Shown here piece by piece: positions 1 to 5,496 of a DNA stretch of 7,224 nucleotides (position 1 is its first letter; every line of letters starts with the position of its first letter). The stretch spans positions 1-7,224 of the forward strand of contig JANWXV010000030.1 in NCBI GenBank assembly GCA_025057405.1. Direction: 5' to 3'. Source of the stretch: Candidatus Bipolaricaulota bacterium (GTDB taxonomy: Bacteria > Bipolaricaulota > Bipolaricaulia > RBG-16-55-9 > DRXL01). The position numbers and the translations under genes were made by a program. The notes under the pieces were generated by a model, which worked only from the letters and a program-made list of their open reading frames with translations, ran no database searches and was not told where the DNA came from.

Positions 1-114
1 GGGGTCAGCGCTGATCTTGGCGATCTTGTCTTGGGCGATAGCGATAGAGACGCCGCGCCGTACCAACGGCATGCCCATCGTGATCGCGGTGCAGTCTTGG
101 ATGAGAATCGTCAT
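1..114 (-). CDS. Amidohydrolase family protein, N-terminal fragment (runs off left edge)
   Basis: The minus strand shows 38 codons beginning MTILIQDCTAITMGMPLVRR and continuing GVSIAIAQDKIAKISADP. This is the N-terminal beta-sandwich pattern of the metal-dependent amidohydrolase superfamily (cytosine deaminase, chlorohydrolase, MTA/SAH deaminase types): a short strand ending in the amino-acid pattern 'ILIxxCTAI', then a 'GxxIAIxxDKIxxIS' hairpin. The metal-binding HxH motif would lie further on, outside the window, so substrate and reaction cannot be given. The ATG at 112-114 is the first possible start, because an in-frame stop lies four codons upstream. No Shine-Dalgarno sequence precedes it. 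It begins 13 bp after the fpg stop on the same strand, so it is probably the second gene of an fpg operon and translated by reinitiation (inference). The family call is reasonable; the specific function is unknown. Confidence 0.6.
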   Translation of the reverse strand, partial: MTILIQDCTAITMGMPLVRRGVSIAIAQDKIAKISADP

Positions 115-127
115 TGCTGAGTACTAA

Positions 128-937
128 TTATACGCGGTGCTGGCACGTGGGACAAAAGTACGTGCTCCGCCCGCCCTGCGTGAGGCGCTCGATGGGGGTC
201 TGGCACCGCACGCACGGCTCGCCCGCGCGATCATACACCGCGAGAAAGTTCTGAAAATTCCCAGATTCGCCCGCCAACCGACGATAGGTCTTCACCGTTG
301 TCCCCTGCTCAGCGATCGCTCGCGCAAGAATCTTTTCAATCTGAGTGAAGAGCTGTCGTGCTTCGGTGCGCGACAGACTCTTCGCAGGGCGCTGGGGATG
401 GATGTGGCTGGCAAAGAGCGCCTCGCACGCGTAGATGTTCCCAATCCCCGCGATCTTGCGCTGATCTAATAATAATCTCTTGATCTCTTGATCGGTTTGC
501 AAGAGAGCGAGAAAGCTCTTGAGAGTATAGGTGGGCTGGAACGGCTCGATGCCCAATCTGTTTAACGGAGGCAGCGTGTGCACGTGAACAGTGGGCACGA
601 GATGGAGCGTCGCCAGACGCCGCGTGTCGCTGAAGTAGAGCGTCTTTTTCTGATCGAACCGAAAGACGAAGCGCGGGGTCTGGACAGGGGTGAGCGTGGG
701 CCAGCCGGTCATTCTCAGATGAAGAACGGCCGTTTGACGACCGAAATCGAAGAGCAGGAACTTGGCGCGACGGCCTACGCTCTGGAGGGTCTGCCCCGCG
801 AGCGCGCGTTGGAGTTCTTGTTCTGAAGCGTTTTGAAGGAGTCTAGGTTCGTAGATGTCTAACGACTGAAGCCTTCGTCCGGTCAGCGCGCGCTCTAGAG
901 CGTGCCGGAGCGTCTCGACTTCGGGGAGTTCGGGCAT
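128..937 (-). CDS. mutM: Formamidopyrimidine-DNA glycosylase / AP lyase (Fpg, MutM)
   Basis: Base-excision-repair enzyme that removes 8-oxoguanine and ring-opened purines and then cuts the abasic strand by beta,delta-elimination. The 269-residue length is normal for the family. Visible signatures: the obligatory N-terminus MPELPEVET, with Pro2 as Schiff-base nucleophile and Glu3; Lys59 in 'RRAKFLLFDF'; Met76 in 'HLRMTG'; the helix-two-turn-helix segment 'DQRKIAGIGNIYACEALF' (residues 158-175, Asn167); and a C-terminal zinc finger C242-x2-C245-x16-C262-x2-C265 containing Arg257. The start is certain, because Pro2 must follow the initiator Met. One oddity is that the usual 'DPRRFG' loop reads 'DTRRLA' (104-109), so the Phe that normally wedges into the DNA is Leu. 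The zinc finger and lyase residues separate it from Nei and argue that it is active. It is divergent from rtcB and upstream of an amidohydrolase gene. Confidence 0.97.
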   Translation of the reverse strand: MPELPEVETLRHALERALTGRRLQSLDIYEPRLLQNASEQELQRALAGQTLQSVGRRAKFLLFDFGRQTAVLHLRMTGWPTLTPVQTPRFVFRFDQKKTLYFSDTRRLATLHLVPTVHVHTLPPLNRLGIEPFQPTYTLKSFLALLQTDQEIKRLLLDQRKIAGIGNIYACEALFASHIHPQRPAKSLSRTEARQLFTQIEKILARAIAEQGTTVKTYRRLAGESGNFQNFLAVYDRAGEPCVRCQTPIERLTQGGRSTYFCPTCQHRV

Positions 938-943
938 ACGCAG

Positions 944-972
944 AGTCTAGCACGAGATTGAGCCTGACTCAA
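944..972 (-). promoter_or_regulatory. Candidate sigma70-type promoter of fpg, predicted leaderless transcript
   Basis: On the minus strand TTGAGT (967-972) and TAGACT (944-949) are separated by exactly 17 bp. Only six bases (938-943) lie between the -10 box and the fpg ATG, so initiation about seven bases after the box would begin at the A of the ATG. No Shine-Dalgarno sequence is present before the ATG, which agrees with a leaderless mRNA. Predicted from sequence only. Confidence 0.5.
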
Positions 973-974
973 GA

Positions 975-989
975 GAGCGCGTTGCGCTC
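975..989. repeat. Perfect inverted repeat in the fpg-rtcB divergent promoter region
   Basis: GAGCGC (975-980), spacer GTT, GCGCTC (984-989): a perfect 6-bp palindrome with a 3-base centre. It lies between the -35 boxes of the two divergent promoters and overlaps the candidate rtcB -35 box (982-987). Its position suits an operator for a dimeric regulator, but no regulator gene is nearby and the arms are short, so this is inference. Confidence 0.35.
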
Positions 990-1011
990 GCACTTATAAT
1001 CTGGCTATAAT
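982..1011 (+). promoter_or_regulatory. Candidate sigma70-type promoter of the rtcB-hicBA operon
   Basis: TTGCGC (982-987) and a consensus TATAAT (1006-1011) with an 18-bp spacer. Initiation near 1018 would give a leader of about 24 nt carrying the ribosome-binding site. A second TATAAT at 995-1000 lacks a good -35 at normal spacing. No -24/-12 element of the kind used by sigma54 (RtcR-controlled rtc operons) was seen. Confidence 0.5.
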
Positions 1012-1026
1012 AACACGCTGTTCCCC

Positions 1027-1032
1027 AAGGAG
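1027..1032 (+). promoter_or_regulatory. Shine-Dalgarno site of rtcB
   Basis: AAGGAG lies nine bases before the ATG at 1042, followed by a purine-rich GAGAGAG run. It supports the chosen start, which also matches the usual N-terminus of RtcB. Confidence 0.7.
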
Positions 1033-1041
1033 AGAGAGTCT

Positions 1042-4014
1042 ATGGCCGAGATCGAGCTGAAGAAGATTTCAGACTATATCTGGGAGATTCCGCAGACGGG
1101 CGGGATGCGCGTGCCCGCGCGCGTCTTTGCTAGTGAGAAATTGCTAGAAAAGATCAAAGAAGACGAGACGCTCCTCCAAGCGCGCAATATGACCCATCTG
1201 CCGGGGGTGCACAGCCCCGTCTGCGTGCTGCCCGACGCCCATCAGGGCTACGGCTTCCCCGTCGGGGGTGTCGCCGCGCTTGATGCCGAAAAGGGCGTCA
1301 TCTCTCCTGGGGCTATCGGTTATGATATCAACTGCATTGCTGGGAGTTCTCTTGTAATCTGCAAAAATGGCTACACCCGTCCCATAGCCGAGATGGAGCA
1401 GGACTGGGCGCAAGCCGAGCTGCTCTGCCAAGATTTCTCTCAGAAAAAAGCCACGTGCACCCGCTCCGTTTACTTTCTGAAGCGTAAGCCGAAAACGACC
1501 GTCTATCGCGTCGTCACGCGTGCCGGGGACGAGATCATCGCTACGGCTGATCACCCCTTCTGGACACCACAGGGGATGGTCGAGCTGGCCCGGCTTCAGC
1601 CCGGAGATTGGGTAGCGATATATCCCTTCCAAGGCGTGCCTTATGAACGGCCTAGCGATGAGATCATCATCACCGAGGAGCATATCCGCAAGGTCTGTCG
1701 TCAAGTCGGCAAGCACCACCAAGGCAACGCTCAAGCGCAGGTCATCAACCAACTCCGGACTCGCGGACTGCTTCCATTGCGCTTCAATTCACCACAGCTT
1801 CCGGTTCTGTTGAAGCTCCTCGGCTTTGTGCTTGGAGACGGGGCGATCTCCTTTGGAAATCGGCGCCGCCAGGCTCAACTATCCTTCTCTGGTAATCCCG
1901 AAGACTTAGAAGCGATCCGCGCTGACTTACAGTCTCTGGGCTATCGGCCGAACCGGCTCCGCATCCGGGATCGCTCTTATCACATCCGTACCCCTTATAA
2001 AGCATATCGCTTCCAACGCCGCGAGGCGAGTTTTCTCGTAAACAGCACCAGCTTGGCCGTATTACTCATTGCTTTAGGGGCTCCTTACGGCATCAAAGCT
2101 AGTCAAGGGTATCGGTTTCCTCGTTGGCTGTTCAAAGCACCACTCTGGCAGAAGCGGCTCTTCTTGGCAGCGCTCTTTGGCGCCGAACTGAGCAAGCCCC
2201 AGACGCTCACCGGCCATGGCTACAACTTCTACACCCCAATCCTATCGCTCAACAAGCATGAAGGGTTCGTTGAGAGCGGCCGCGCCTTCCTGGAAGCTAT
2301 CCGTAGATTATTAAGGGAATTCGGCGTCGAGACCAGGACGATCAGTGAGCGCTGCGAACAACTCAATCGAGATGGGAGACGCTCATATCGTTTGCGCTTG
2401 GTCCTATCCTCAAAATCTGACAATCTCATTCAGCTGTGGGGTAGAGTGGGCTTTGAGTATAATCGAGAGCGTCATGCACTGGCGAACGCCGCTGTGCAGT
2501 ATCTCAAGCTCAAAGAACACCATCTCCGGCTCCGACGGCAGGCCGCCGAGTTGGTGGGGGCATTGAGCGGGGGCGGAGTCCAAGCCGCTACAGCCATTGT
2601 TGCAGCGTATCCCGTGAACCAGCGTTTTGTGGAACGCTCCCTTTACGGTGAGCGAGCCACAAGCCCACGTGTAGCTAAAAGCTTTCCAACGTTTGCAGAG
2701 TACCTCCGCCTAGCTACTGAGGGCTTAGAAGGCAGCGGCATGGTCTGGGAGCAGATCGAGACCCTTCAACCCGTTCCAGAGTTTGACGGCTACGTCTATG
2801 ACTTCACTGTGGATCATCCAGATCATAACTTTATCGCTAACAACTTTGTCATCTCCAACTGCGGGGTGCGCGTCTGCAAGACAAACTTAGAATACGCTGA
2901 TTTGATGGGCAAAGAGCAGCTCTTGGTAGATGCGCTCTTCAGCCAGATTCCCACCGGCATTGGGGAGGGTTCTATCGCGGGCAAGCTCTCCAAGGCCGAG
3001 ATCGATAAAGTCGCGGTGCAGGGCGTCCAATGGGCGCTGCGCCACGGCTACGCCGTCGAAGAAGATTTAGAACACTGCGAAGACAACGGCATCCGCCCCG
3101 GCGCCGATCCCAATGCTGTCTCCCATGAAGCCAAAGAACGCGCTCAGAATCAGCTCGGCTCTCTGGGATCGGGCAATCACTTCTTAGAAGTCCAGCGCGT
3201 CGCGGAGGTCTTTGACGAGCGCATAGCGCAAGCGTTTGGTCTCTTCAAAGACCAGATCGTCGTCATGATTCACTGCGGCAGCCGCGGCTACGGGCATCAG
3301 ATCTGCACGGACTATCTCAGACTGATCGAAAAAGAGTTTCGTGATCTCTTAAATTCGCTGCCCGACCGGCAGCTCGCGTGTGCGCCGGTGCAGAGCAAGC
3401 TCGCCCAAGATTATTACGCCGCGATGAACTGCGCAATTAACTTTGCGTGGTGCAACCGACAGCTTATTATGCACAAAGCCCGCGAGTGCTTTGAGCACGT
3501 CTTTCGAGCGAGCTGGCGCGAGCTGGGGATGAGCTTGCTCTACGATGTCGCTCATAATATCGGCAAGCGCGAGACGCATAGAATTCATAGCAAAGAGATT
3601 GAAGTCTATGTGCATCGCAAGGGGGCGACGCGGGCCTTCCCACCGGGGCGGCGTGAAGTCCCCGAGGCGTTCAGAAACGTTGGCCAGCCGATTATCATTC
3701 CCGGTTCGATGGGCACGGGCAGCTATATCTTGGTGGGGACAGAGACCGCGATGCGCGAGACGTTCGGGAGCACGGCACACGGCGCGGGACGCCTGATGAG
3801 CCGTGCCAAGGCGACCAAGCAATATCGCGCTGACCATCTCATCAGCGAGCTGCGCGAGCGCGGGATTTATGTTCGTGGGCAGAGCCGGGCTACGATTGCT
3901 GAAGAAGCCCCCGGCGCGTACAAAGACCTAGACGAAGTCGTGCACGTCTCGCACGAAGTCGGAATTGGGAGAAAGGTCGCCAAGCTCGTGCCCGTCTGTA
4001 ATATCAAGGGGTGA
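1042..4014 (+). CDS. rtcB: RNA-splicing ligase RtcB, intein-containing precursor
   Basis: RtcB joins RNA 2',3'-cyclic-phosphate or 3'-phosphate ends to 5'-OH ends, using GTP and Mn(II), in tRNA splicing or RNA repair. The precursor is 990 residues. Removing the intein (98-606) leaves a 481-residue ligase, the normal RtcB size. In mature numbering the active site is complete: 'GYDINCGVR' with Asp95 and Cys98, 'GSGNHF' with His204, 'MIHCGSRG' with His235, 'YDVAHN' with His329, and 'STAHGAGR' with His404, the residue that is guanylylated. These correspond to precursor residues D95, C607, H713, H744, H838 and H913. The N-terminal 'PDAHQGYGFPVGGVA' motif is also present. The reading frame is open throughout, so the insertion is protein-level and not a disruption. 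No archease gene is visible. hicB follows six bases after the stop, suggesting one operon. The family assignment is secure; the physiological RNA substrate is unknown. Confidence 0.97.
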   Translation: MAEIELKKISDYIWEIPQTGGMRVPARVFASEKLLEKIKEDETLLQARNMTHLPGVHSPVCVLPDAHQGYGFPVGGVAALDAEKGVISPGAIGYDINCIAGSSLVICKNGYTRPIAEMEQDWAQAELLCQDFSQKKATCTRSVYFLKRKPKTTVYRVVTRAGDEIIATADHPFWTPQGMVELARLQPGDWVAIYPFQGVPYERPSDEIIITEEHIRKVCRQVGKHHQGNAQAQVINQLRTRGLLPLRFNSPQLPVLLKLLGFVLGDGAISFGNRRRQAQLSFSGNPEDLEAIRADLQSLGYRPNRLRIRDRSYHIRTPYKAYRFQRREASFLVNSTSLAVLLIALGAPYGIKASQGYRFPRWLFKAPLWQKRLFLAALFGAELSKPQTLTGHGYNFYTPILSLNKHEGFVESGRAFLEAIRRLLREFGVETRTISERCEQLNRDGRRSYRLRLVLSSKSDNLIQLWGRVGFEYNRERHALANAAVQYLKLKEHHLRLRRQAAELVGALSGGGVQAATAIVAAYPVNQRFVERSLYGERATSPRVAKSFPTFAEYLRLATEGLEGSGMVWEQIETLQPVPEFDGYVYDFTVDHPDHNFIANNFVISNCGVRVCKTNLEYADLMGKEQLLVDALFSQIPTGIGEGSIAGKLSKAEIDKVAVQGVQWALRHGYAVEEDLEHCEDNGIRPGADPNAVSHEAKERAQNQLGSLGSGNHFLEVQRVAEVFDERIAQAFGLFKDQIVVMIHCGSRGYGHQICTDYLRLIEKEFRDLLNSLPDRQLACAPVQSKLAQDYYAAMNCAINFAWCNRQLIMHKARECFEHVFRASWRELGMSLLYDVAHNIGKRETHRIHSKEIEVYVHRKGATRAFPPGRREVPEAFRNVGQPIIIPGSMGTGSYILVGTETAMRETFGSTAHGAGRLMSRAKATKQYRADHLISELRERGIYVRGQSRATIAEEAPGAYKDLDEVVHVSHEVGIGRKVAKLVPVCNIKG
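1333..2859 (+). mobile_element. In-frame intein in RtcB (509 aa, with homing endonuclease)
   Basis: Precursor residues Cys98 to Asn606 form a complete intein. It begins with Cys1 in 'CIAGSSLVI' (block A). 'TADHPFW' at 168-174 is the block B TxxH motif (Thr168, His171). 'YVYDFTVDHPDHNFIAN' followed by 'NFVISN' (584-606) gives blocks F and G, ending in the cyclising Asn606. The next residue, Cys607, is the +1 nucleophile and restarts the RtcB motif 'CGVRV'. The boundary is fixed to the residue, because joining N97 to C607 rebuilds 'GYDINCGVR'. The penultimate residue is Ser605 instead of the usual His. Three further cysteines (107, 129, 139) lie near the N-terminal splice junction. Sampled 60-base lines inside the intein had 31-34 G+C, against 34-45 in the flanking ligase, a slight difference. 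The element moves by homing of its endonuclease in the manner of a selfish gene. Confidence 0.95.
1816..2520 (+). other. LAGLIDADG (dodecapeptide) homing endonuclease domain within the intein
   Basis: Two dodecapeptide motifs are visible: 'LLGFVLGDG' at precursor residues 259-267, with acidic Asp266, and 'LAALFGAEL' at 375-383, with acidic Glu382. They lie 116 residues apart, as in single-chain two-motif endonucleases that cut the intein-free allele at a long asymmetric site. Both presumed metal-binding acids are present. The second motif has lost the final Gly (Leu383), so activity is likely but not certain. Domain ends are approximate. A segment further on (about 514-555, 'VNQRFVERSLYGERA' then 'SPRVAKSFPTFAEYL') resembles the DNA-recognition region found after the endonuclease in some archaeal inteins. 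Confidence 0.8.
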
Positions 4015-4020
4015 GGAATT

Positions 4021-4368
4021 TTGAAAACAATGAAACCCCACAAGCTACCCAAAAAGCGACCTACCCTGAGCTTACAAGGCCCGTTGCTGACCGTCATTAT
4101 TGCTCCTGATGTGGAAACGAAGATGATCTGTGCTGTGTGCCCCGAGCTGGACATCGTGGCCGAAGGCCCATCGGAGGCTGAAACTGTACAAGACCTTCTT
4201 GAAGCCATACGCGACTACGCTGAAGAATATCGTGAGGATTTGGCGCTCTATTTAGCCAGCCCAAACCGCGCGCATCATTGGCCCTACTTGCAAGCTGTCT
4301 TACAAGCCAAGGATGACTGGCATCTCAAAAGATTGCTAGATGTCCGCTATGGCATCTTACAAATTTGA
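4021..4368 (+). CDS. hicB: HicB-like antitoxin
   Basis: A protein of 115 residues (TTG start) with the HicB partial RNase H-like fold: a strand 'LTVIIAPDVETKMICAVCPELDIV' (read as two strands around a turn), then 'AEGPSEAETVQDLLEAIRDYAEEY', which matches the family pattern 'CPELDVxxxGxTxEEALxNLxEAI'. HicB proteins bind and neutralise the HicA toxin and often repress their own promoter. Here the C-terminal 40 residues show no clear helix-turn-helix or ribbon-helix-helix, so DNA binding is doubtful. The start is either TTG at 4021, nine bases after AAGGGG (4006-4011) inside the end of rtcB, or ATG at 4030 with poorer spacing. It lies six bases after the rtcB stop and overlaps the next gene. The family call rests on pattern and context; the overlap with a HicA-like gene is strong support. 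Confidence 0.75.
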   Translation: MKTMKPHKLPKKRPTLSLQGPLLTVIIAPDVETKMICAVCPELDIVAEGPSEAETVQDLLEAIRDYAEEYREDLALYLASPNRAHHWPYLQAVLQAKDDWHLKRLLDVRYGILQI

Positions 4369-4582
4369 CGACTTCCGGCGAGTGCTGGAACGCGCGGGCT
4401 TTACTAAGATACCGGGCCGCAAGCATGAAACCTGGCGCAAAGTCCTAGCTGATGGGACAATTCTGCGCGTTCGACTGAGCTATCAGCATGGCAGAGATAT
4501 TCCGCGCTGGCTCTTCTATGAAATGCTTCGACAAGCTGGGCTTGATGAAGCCACTTTCCGAAAGCTCTTAGGACGACACTGA
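4340..4582 (+). CDS. hicA: HicA-like toxin, type II mRNA interferase
   Basis: A small basic protein of 80 residues with the HicA double-stranded-RNA-binding-like fold: helix 'FDDFRRVLERAGFTKI', then 'PGRKHETWRKVLADGT' with the presumed catalytic His29, and the C-terminal helix 'IPRWLFYEMLRQAGLDEATF', the family's 'GTLRxILxQAGLsxeeF' pattern. HicA toxins cleave mRNA and tmRNA and stop translation until HicB binds them. Starts at ATG 4340 or ATG 4349 (shorter by three residues) are both possible; neither has a Shine-Dalgarno sequence. The gene begins inside the last 29 bases of hicB, so translation is probably coupled to hicB, which would keep toxin below antitoxin. The order antitoxin-toxin is the reverse of the classical hicAB pair. 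Its 3' end faces the ABC permease gene 14 bp away. Confidence 0.8.
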   Translation: MSAMASYKFDDFRRVLERAGFTKIPGRKHETWRKVLADGTILRVRLSYQHGRDIPRWLFYEMLRQAGLDEATFRKLLGRH

Positions 4583-4596
4583 CGGATATGAGATTG

Positions 4597-5496
4597 CTAG
4601 AGCTTGCCGCGCAGTCGGGGATCGAGCACATCGCGCAGCCCATCCCCCAAGAGATTGAACCCCAAGACCGAGAGCATAATCGCCAAGCCGGGGAAGGTCG
4701 GAATATGCGGCCAATCTCTCAGATAGTCTCTTCCCGTGCTGAGCATCACGCCCCATTCGGGCATCGGCGGCTTGGCTCCTAGCCCCAAGAAGCCTAAGCC
4801 CGCCGCAAAGAGAATCGCCGTGGCGATCTGCAACGTAGATTGCACGATGATCGGCGCTAAACAGTTGGGCAGAATATGCCGAAAGATGATGCGCCCATCG
4901 CTCATGCCCAGCGCTTTTGCCGCGGAGACATAGTCCATCTCGCGCAACGCCAGCACCGATCCGCGCACCAGGCGCGCATAGGTGGGAATCGAAGCCACCC
5001 CAATCGCTACCATCACATTCGACAGCCCGACCCCCAAAATGCTGATGAGCACGATCGCCAAAAGCAAACCGGGAAAGGCCAGCATAATATCTACCAAGCG
5101 CTGCACGAAAATATCCAAGCGCCCGTAATAGCCCGAGATCGCCCCCAAGGGCACCCCCAAGACTACGCCGATGGCTACAGCAATAAACCCGATCCACAGC
5201 GAGATGCGCGCCCCGTGAATGATGCGACTGAGAATGTCACGTCCCAACTCGTCGCGCCCTAGGGGACTATCCCAACTGGGGCCTTCGCGCGCGCGCCCGA
5301 AGTCGGGCCTTAACGGATCATACGGCGCGATCCAGTCGGCCAAAAGCCCCGCTCCCATGAATAACACTACAATCCCCAAGCCCAACATCGCTGAAGGGCT
5401 TTTGCGCAAGCGCCGCCAGAGGGTCCCCCGCGCGGGCGCCAGCCGCTCCTCTTCCACAACCCTCTCTGTAGGTGGTGCCAACGTTTTGTTAATCAT
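4597..5496 (-). CDS. dppC: Peptide-type ABC transporter permease, DppC/OppC-like
   Basis: An inner-membrane subunit of 299 residues of a peptide/nickel-family importer, paired with the upstream DppB-like permease. Seen: a charged cytoplasmic N-terminus with 'RRLRKSPSAMLGL' and a first membrane span at about 36-57, the 'APYDPL' loop, 'PLGRDELGRDILSRIIHGARISL' (OppC-type N-terminal signature, about 78-100), further hydrophobic spans at roughly 98-122, 135-155, 160-176, 213-239 and 265-285, and the EAA loop 'MDYVSAAKALGMSDGRIIFR' (187-206) that contacts the ATPase. It ends in 'GDGLRDVLDPRLRGKL', typical of the family. The ATG overlaps the dppB stop by 8 bp, and AAGGA (minus strand, 5503-5507) lies six bases before it, so the pair is translationally coupled. 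Symbol given at family level; the substrate may be oligopeptides, dipeptides, nickel or another solute. Confidence 0.92.
   Translation of the reverse strand: MINKTLAPPTERVVEEERLAPARGTLWRRLRKSPSAMLGLGIVVLFMGAGLLADWIAPYDPLRPDFGRAREGPSWDSPLGRDELGRDILSRIIHGARISLWIGFIAVAIGVVLGVPLGAISGYYGRLDIFVQRLVDIMLAFPGLLLAIVLISILGVGLSNVMVAIGVASIPTYARLVRGSVLALREMDYVSAAKALGMSDGRIIFRHILPNCLAPIIVQSTLQIATAILFAAGLGFLGLGAKPPMPEWGVMLSTGRDYLRDWPHIPTFPGLAIMLSVLGFNLLGDGLRDVLDPRLRGKL

Noticed and set aside
995..1000. First TATAAT as the -10 box of rtcB
   Set aside because: No acceptable -35 sequence 16-19 bp upstream; the second TATAAT (1006-1011) pairs better with TTGCGC at 982-987.
1144..1752. Open frame of 202 codons on the minus strand
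   Set aside because: Lies wholly opposite rtcB and its intein, has no recognisable family pattern, and is a byproduct of GC-rich codon use.
1333..2859. Interpretation of the rtcB insert as a group I or II intron or an insertion sequence
   Set aside because: The frame is open across the insert, and the protein has intein blocks A, B, F and G with Cys1, Asn and Cys+1 at exact positions; no intron-like RNA ends, transposase or target duplication was seen.
3349..3837. Open frame of 162 codons on the minus strand
   Set aside because: Antisense to the C-terminal half of rtcB, where the plus-strand reading contains the catalytic His residues; no supporting motif.
4568..5197. Open frame of 209 codons on the minus strand
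   Set aside because: Same strand but different frame from the well-supported DppC-like permease; composition (Gly, Arg, Ala, His rich) is that of a frame shadow.
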